Shown here in pieces: positions 62,646 through 64,000 of a stretch of 64,000 nucleotides of DNA. The notes beneath the pieces were generated by a model that saw only the letters and a list, made by a program, of their open reading frames with translations, was not told the DNA's origin and made no database searches. The number at the start of each line of letters is the position of its first letter. Within the stretch, counting starts at the first letter, position 1. The DNA lies in the NCBI GenBank assembly GCA_951799425.1, contig OX637405.1, positions 28,126,635-28,190,634 of the forward strand, read 5' to 3'. The position numbers were made by a program, and so were the translations under genes. Origin of the DNA: Ilex aquifolium (Eukaryota; Streptophyta; Magnoliopsida; Aquifoliales; Aquifoliaceae).

Positions 62646-63075
62646 ATGAGGAAGTTCGACCCCCCGTGGCCCGTTTTCTTCAGGCGTCAATTGAACCGAA
62701 ACTGGCCCCTCTTTGTTGGTTTCGCCGTCTCCGGCACCGGCACCGGCACCGGCCTCGGCCTTACTAGTAACCTTACTCTCTCTCTTTTATATGTATATGT
62801 ATGCATGTATGTATATGTTTGTGTGTCTATGCACACACACACTGTCTCTCTCACTCACCCACTCACTATCATAGACACCCATAGAATCGCTAACATTATG
62901 GAGAGGTTTTGATTGTCCATCTCATATCTGTACCTAGTAGTACCTCGTTCTCTCTATCATTTCTTTGATTTGGATTTTCTGAAACCTAATCAAGTCATCT
63001 AATCAACATTTTGAACCCATTTTTTTTTTCAGGAGAGGATGCTAAGAACTCCATATTCGTGCAGAGGCACAAGAG
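62646..63075 (+). CDS. Mitochondrial ATP synthase small subunit (subunit 6-A type, 6 kDa) exons
   Basis: Two exons, 62646-62766 and 63033-63075, joined at GT-AG sites, give about 55 residues. They start MRKFDPPWPVFFRRQLNRNW, continue with the hydrophobic GFAVSG segment, and end EDAKNSIFVQRHKR. This is the shape of the very small plant mitochondrial ATP synthase membrane subunit (about 55 residues, one membrane segment, N-terminus MRKFDPWPVFF). Two oddities: an extra Pro in DPPWP, and a Gly-Thr repeat (SGTGTGTGLGL) encoded by (GGCACC)n in the second half of the membrane segment, where the family has larger hydrophobic residues. No stop follows exon 2 in a good context; the frame instead stays open into the mTERF exons. 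It may be a working gene, a pseudogene, or the 5' end of a fusion. Confidence 0.7.
62729..62752 (+). repeat. GGCACC hexanucleotide repeat in coding sequence
   Basis: Three to four copies of GGCACC (CTCCGGCACCGGCACCGGCA...) encode the Gly-Thr run of the small ATP synthase subunit. Simple-sequence expansion within a codon frame. Confidence 0.85.
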
Positions 63076-63214
63076 GTACTTTTCTAATTTTGCCCTAAAT
63101 TCTCACATTCTATTTTAGTATCTTCTAGACCTAGTTCTAACGTTTTCTGTTCCATAAGATTCTACAGCTCTGTAATTAGGGCTACGGTATTAATTTTATG
63201 CTGATATCCTTCAG

Positions 63215-64000
63215 GACTCAACTTTCTTTTCCCCGGATATGTTGCAGAGCAACGCATGGTAAGTGATTTCATGTTCTTCTCCATGTGACCTTTTGGTAAA
63301 ACCATTTCGTGATCTCAACCTGTACTTAGAAGCATGTTACAGATATGGCGATGTTGTTCAGATATTTGTTCAATTTTTGTTTATATTTCAAGTTTTTTCA
63401 AAGGGATATTCATTTTTTTTTTGGTATATCTATTTAATGAAGTCTATTTTCTGGATTATGATCCTTCAATGTTTATCGGGGTTTTATTCCTAACCGAGAA
63501 GACCAAAATTGTTCATGTTTGAAGTGATAATGTTTGATCTGAAAACGTTAGTCTTTGATATTATTCCTGTTAAATCTGGGACAGATGGTTCGTTCAGTCT
63601 AAGAGTGATCCCTCCAAACCTGTTAGCAGCAGAAAAAGAAGAAGCTAAGGCTGTGTTAACATTGTTCTTGAAGAAACAAGGCTTGAGCAATCCAGCTGCT
63701 GCGAAAATTATCAACAAGTCAGACCCTTTCATTGATCACCTTGTTTCTCGGCTTCATTCTGTTCACAAAGCTCATTATCTAGTAGGTTCGATTACAACAT
63801 ATTACTGTTTCCTCTGAAAAGCACTTGAAATAGTATAAAATTCATTTTATGTTCTGCGCCAGATTTATAGATTTTCTTTGACATTGCAGGACGAGAACTT
63901 ACCACTCTTGAAATTAGGGATGCGCTTATTCCGTACCTTGAAACCCTATTTGAGGAGTATGGTGACATTCTAATAGAGGTAGTGGAAAATTTTCCAAACC
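63215..64000 (+). CDS. mTERF-family organellar transcription/RNA factor, 5' part (runs off window)
   Basis: Organelle-targeted nucleic-acid-binding helical-repeat protein; closest in memory to plant mTERF5/MDA1. Exons: probable 63215-63258 (strong donor GTAAGT, acceptor CCTTCAG), then 63585-63785, then 63890 onwards, all GT-AG. Readable segments: LRVIPPNLLAAEKEEAKAVL, LFLKKQGLSNPAAAKIINKS, DHLVSRLHSVHKAHYLV, then across the junction GRELTTLEIRDALIPYLETL and EVVENFPN. The 63785/63890 junction restores GRELTT exactly, which supports it. The 44-nt exon reads TQLSFPRICCRATH. No transit-peptide exon of the usual kind is visible upstream; the only exons there are those of the small ATP synthase subunit. 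The alternative start inside a longer exon is ATG 63515, which would add MFEVIMFDLKTLVFDIIPVK before GTDGSF. Confidence 0.85.

Noticed and set aside
63248..63266. Tiny terminal exon giving a stop for the ATP synthase subunit (RATHGK then stop)
   Set aside because: Needs reading through a strong GTAAGT donor and uses a weaker acceptor than 63213-63214; kept only as an alternative to the fusion model.

Overview
This is a stretch of plant nuclear genome. It holds spliced genes with GT-AG introns (an ALY/THO4 mRNA-export factor, an mTERF-family gene), an intronless canonical plant histone H4, a plant-type small ATP synthase subunit, and stacked plant transposons (hAT, PIF/Harbinger, MULE, Ty1/copia, Ty3/gypsy, L1-type LINE). 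The gene structures and TE families suggest a dicot; I cannot name the species. No tRNA, rRNA or CRISPR was seen.

Layout. 1-340: fragment of an AT-rich repeat. 343-7531: decayed two-gene PIF/Harbinger transposon (TTA duplication) with a 3.35-kb hAT inserted 31 bp inside its left end. 7577-10493: non-autonomous MULE with a perfect 9-bp duplication, carrying a small LTR element (7808-9499) whose primer-binding site is amplified into a tandem array. 10508-27640: ALY gene, five exons, 242 codons; its TATA box starts 5 bp after the MULE target duplication. Intron 2 is 15.7 kb and contains a MITE, a hAT-type MITE, an L1 fragment, a second L1 fragment in the opposite direction, and a young, almost intact 6.9-kb Ty3/gypsy element (ATTTG duplication) inside that second L1. 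28.4-32.5 kb: gene-poor, with a hairpin and a large AT-rich foldback. 32590-32901 (minus): histone H4 with TATA and octamer motifs. 33324-34558: a second MULE behind the H4 promoter.

35426-48652 is a decayed copia element on the minus strand, interrupted by a 4.3-kb hAT (40711-44976) and, inside its 5' LTR, by a 1.6-kb probable solo LTR (46722-48324). 49163-60635 is a decayed copia element on the plus strand, interrupted by a third hAT (49652-52678), probably by further LTR-type sequence, by a Harbinger-type MITE swollen with AT microsatellites (55739-57163), and by a copy of the same LTR family seen at 7.8-9.5 kb. 61042-61946 is another MITE.

The right edge holds exons of a small mitochondrial ATP synthase subunit (62646-63075) followed closely by exons of an mTERF gene that runs out of the window. 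The splice phases allow the two to be read as one continuous open frame, which is the most unusual gene-level observation here. The other main themes are transposon insertion at gene-critical points (ALY core promoter, ALY intron, H4 upstream region) and layered nesting whose order can be read from target-site duplications.
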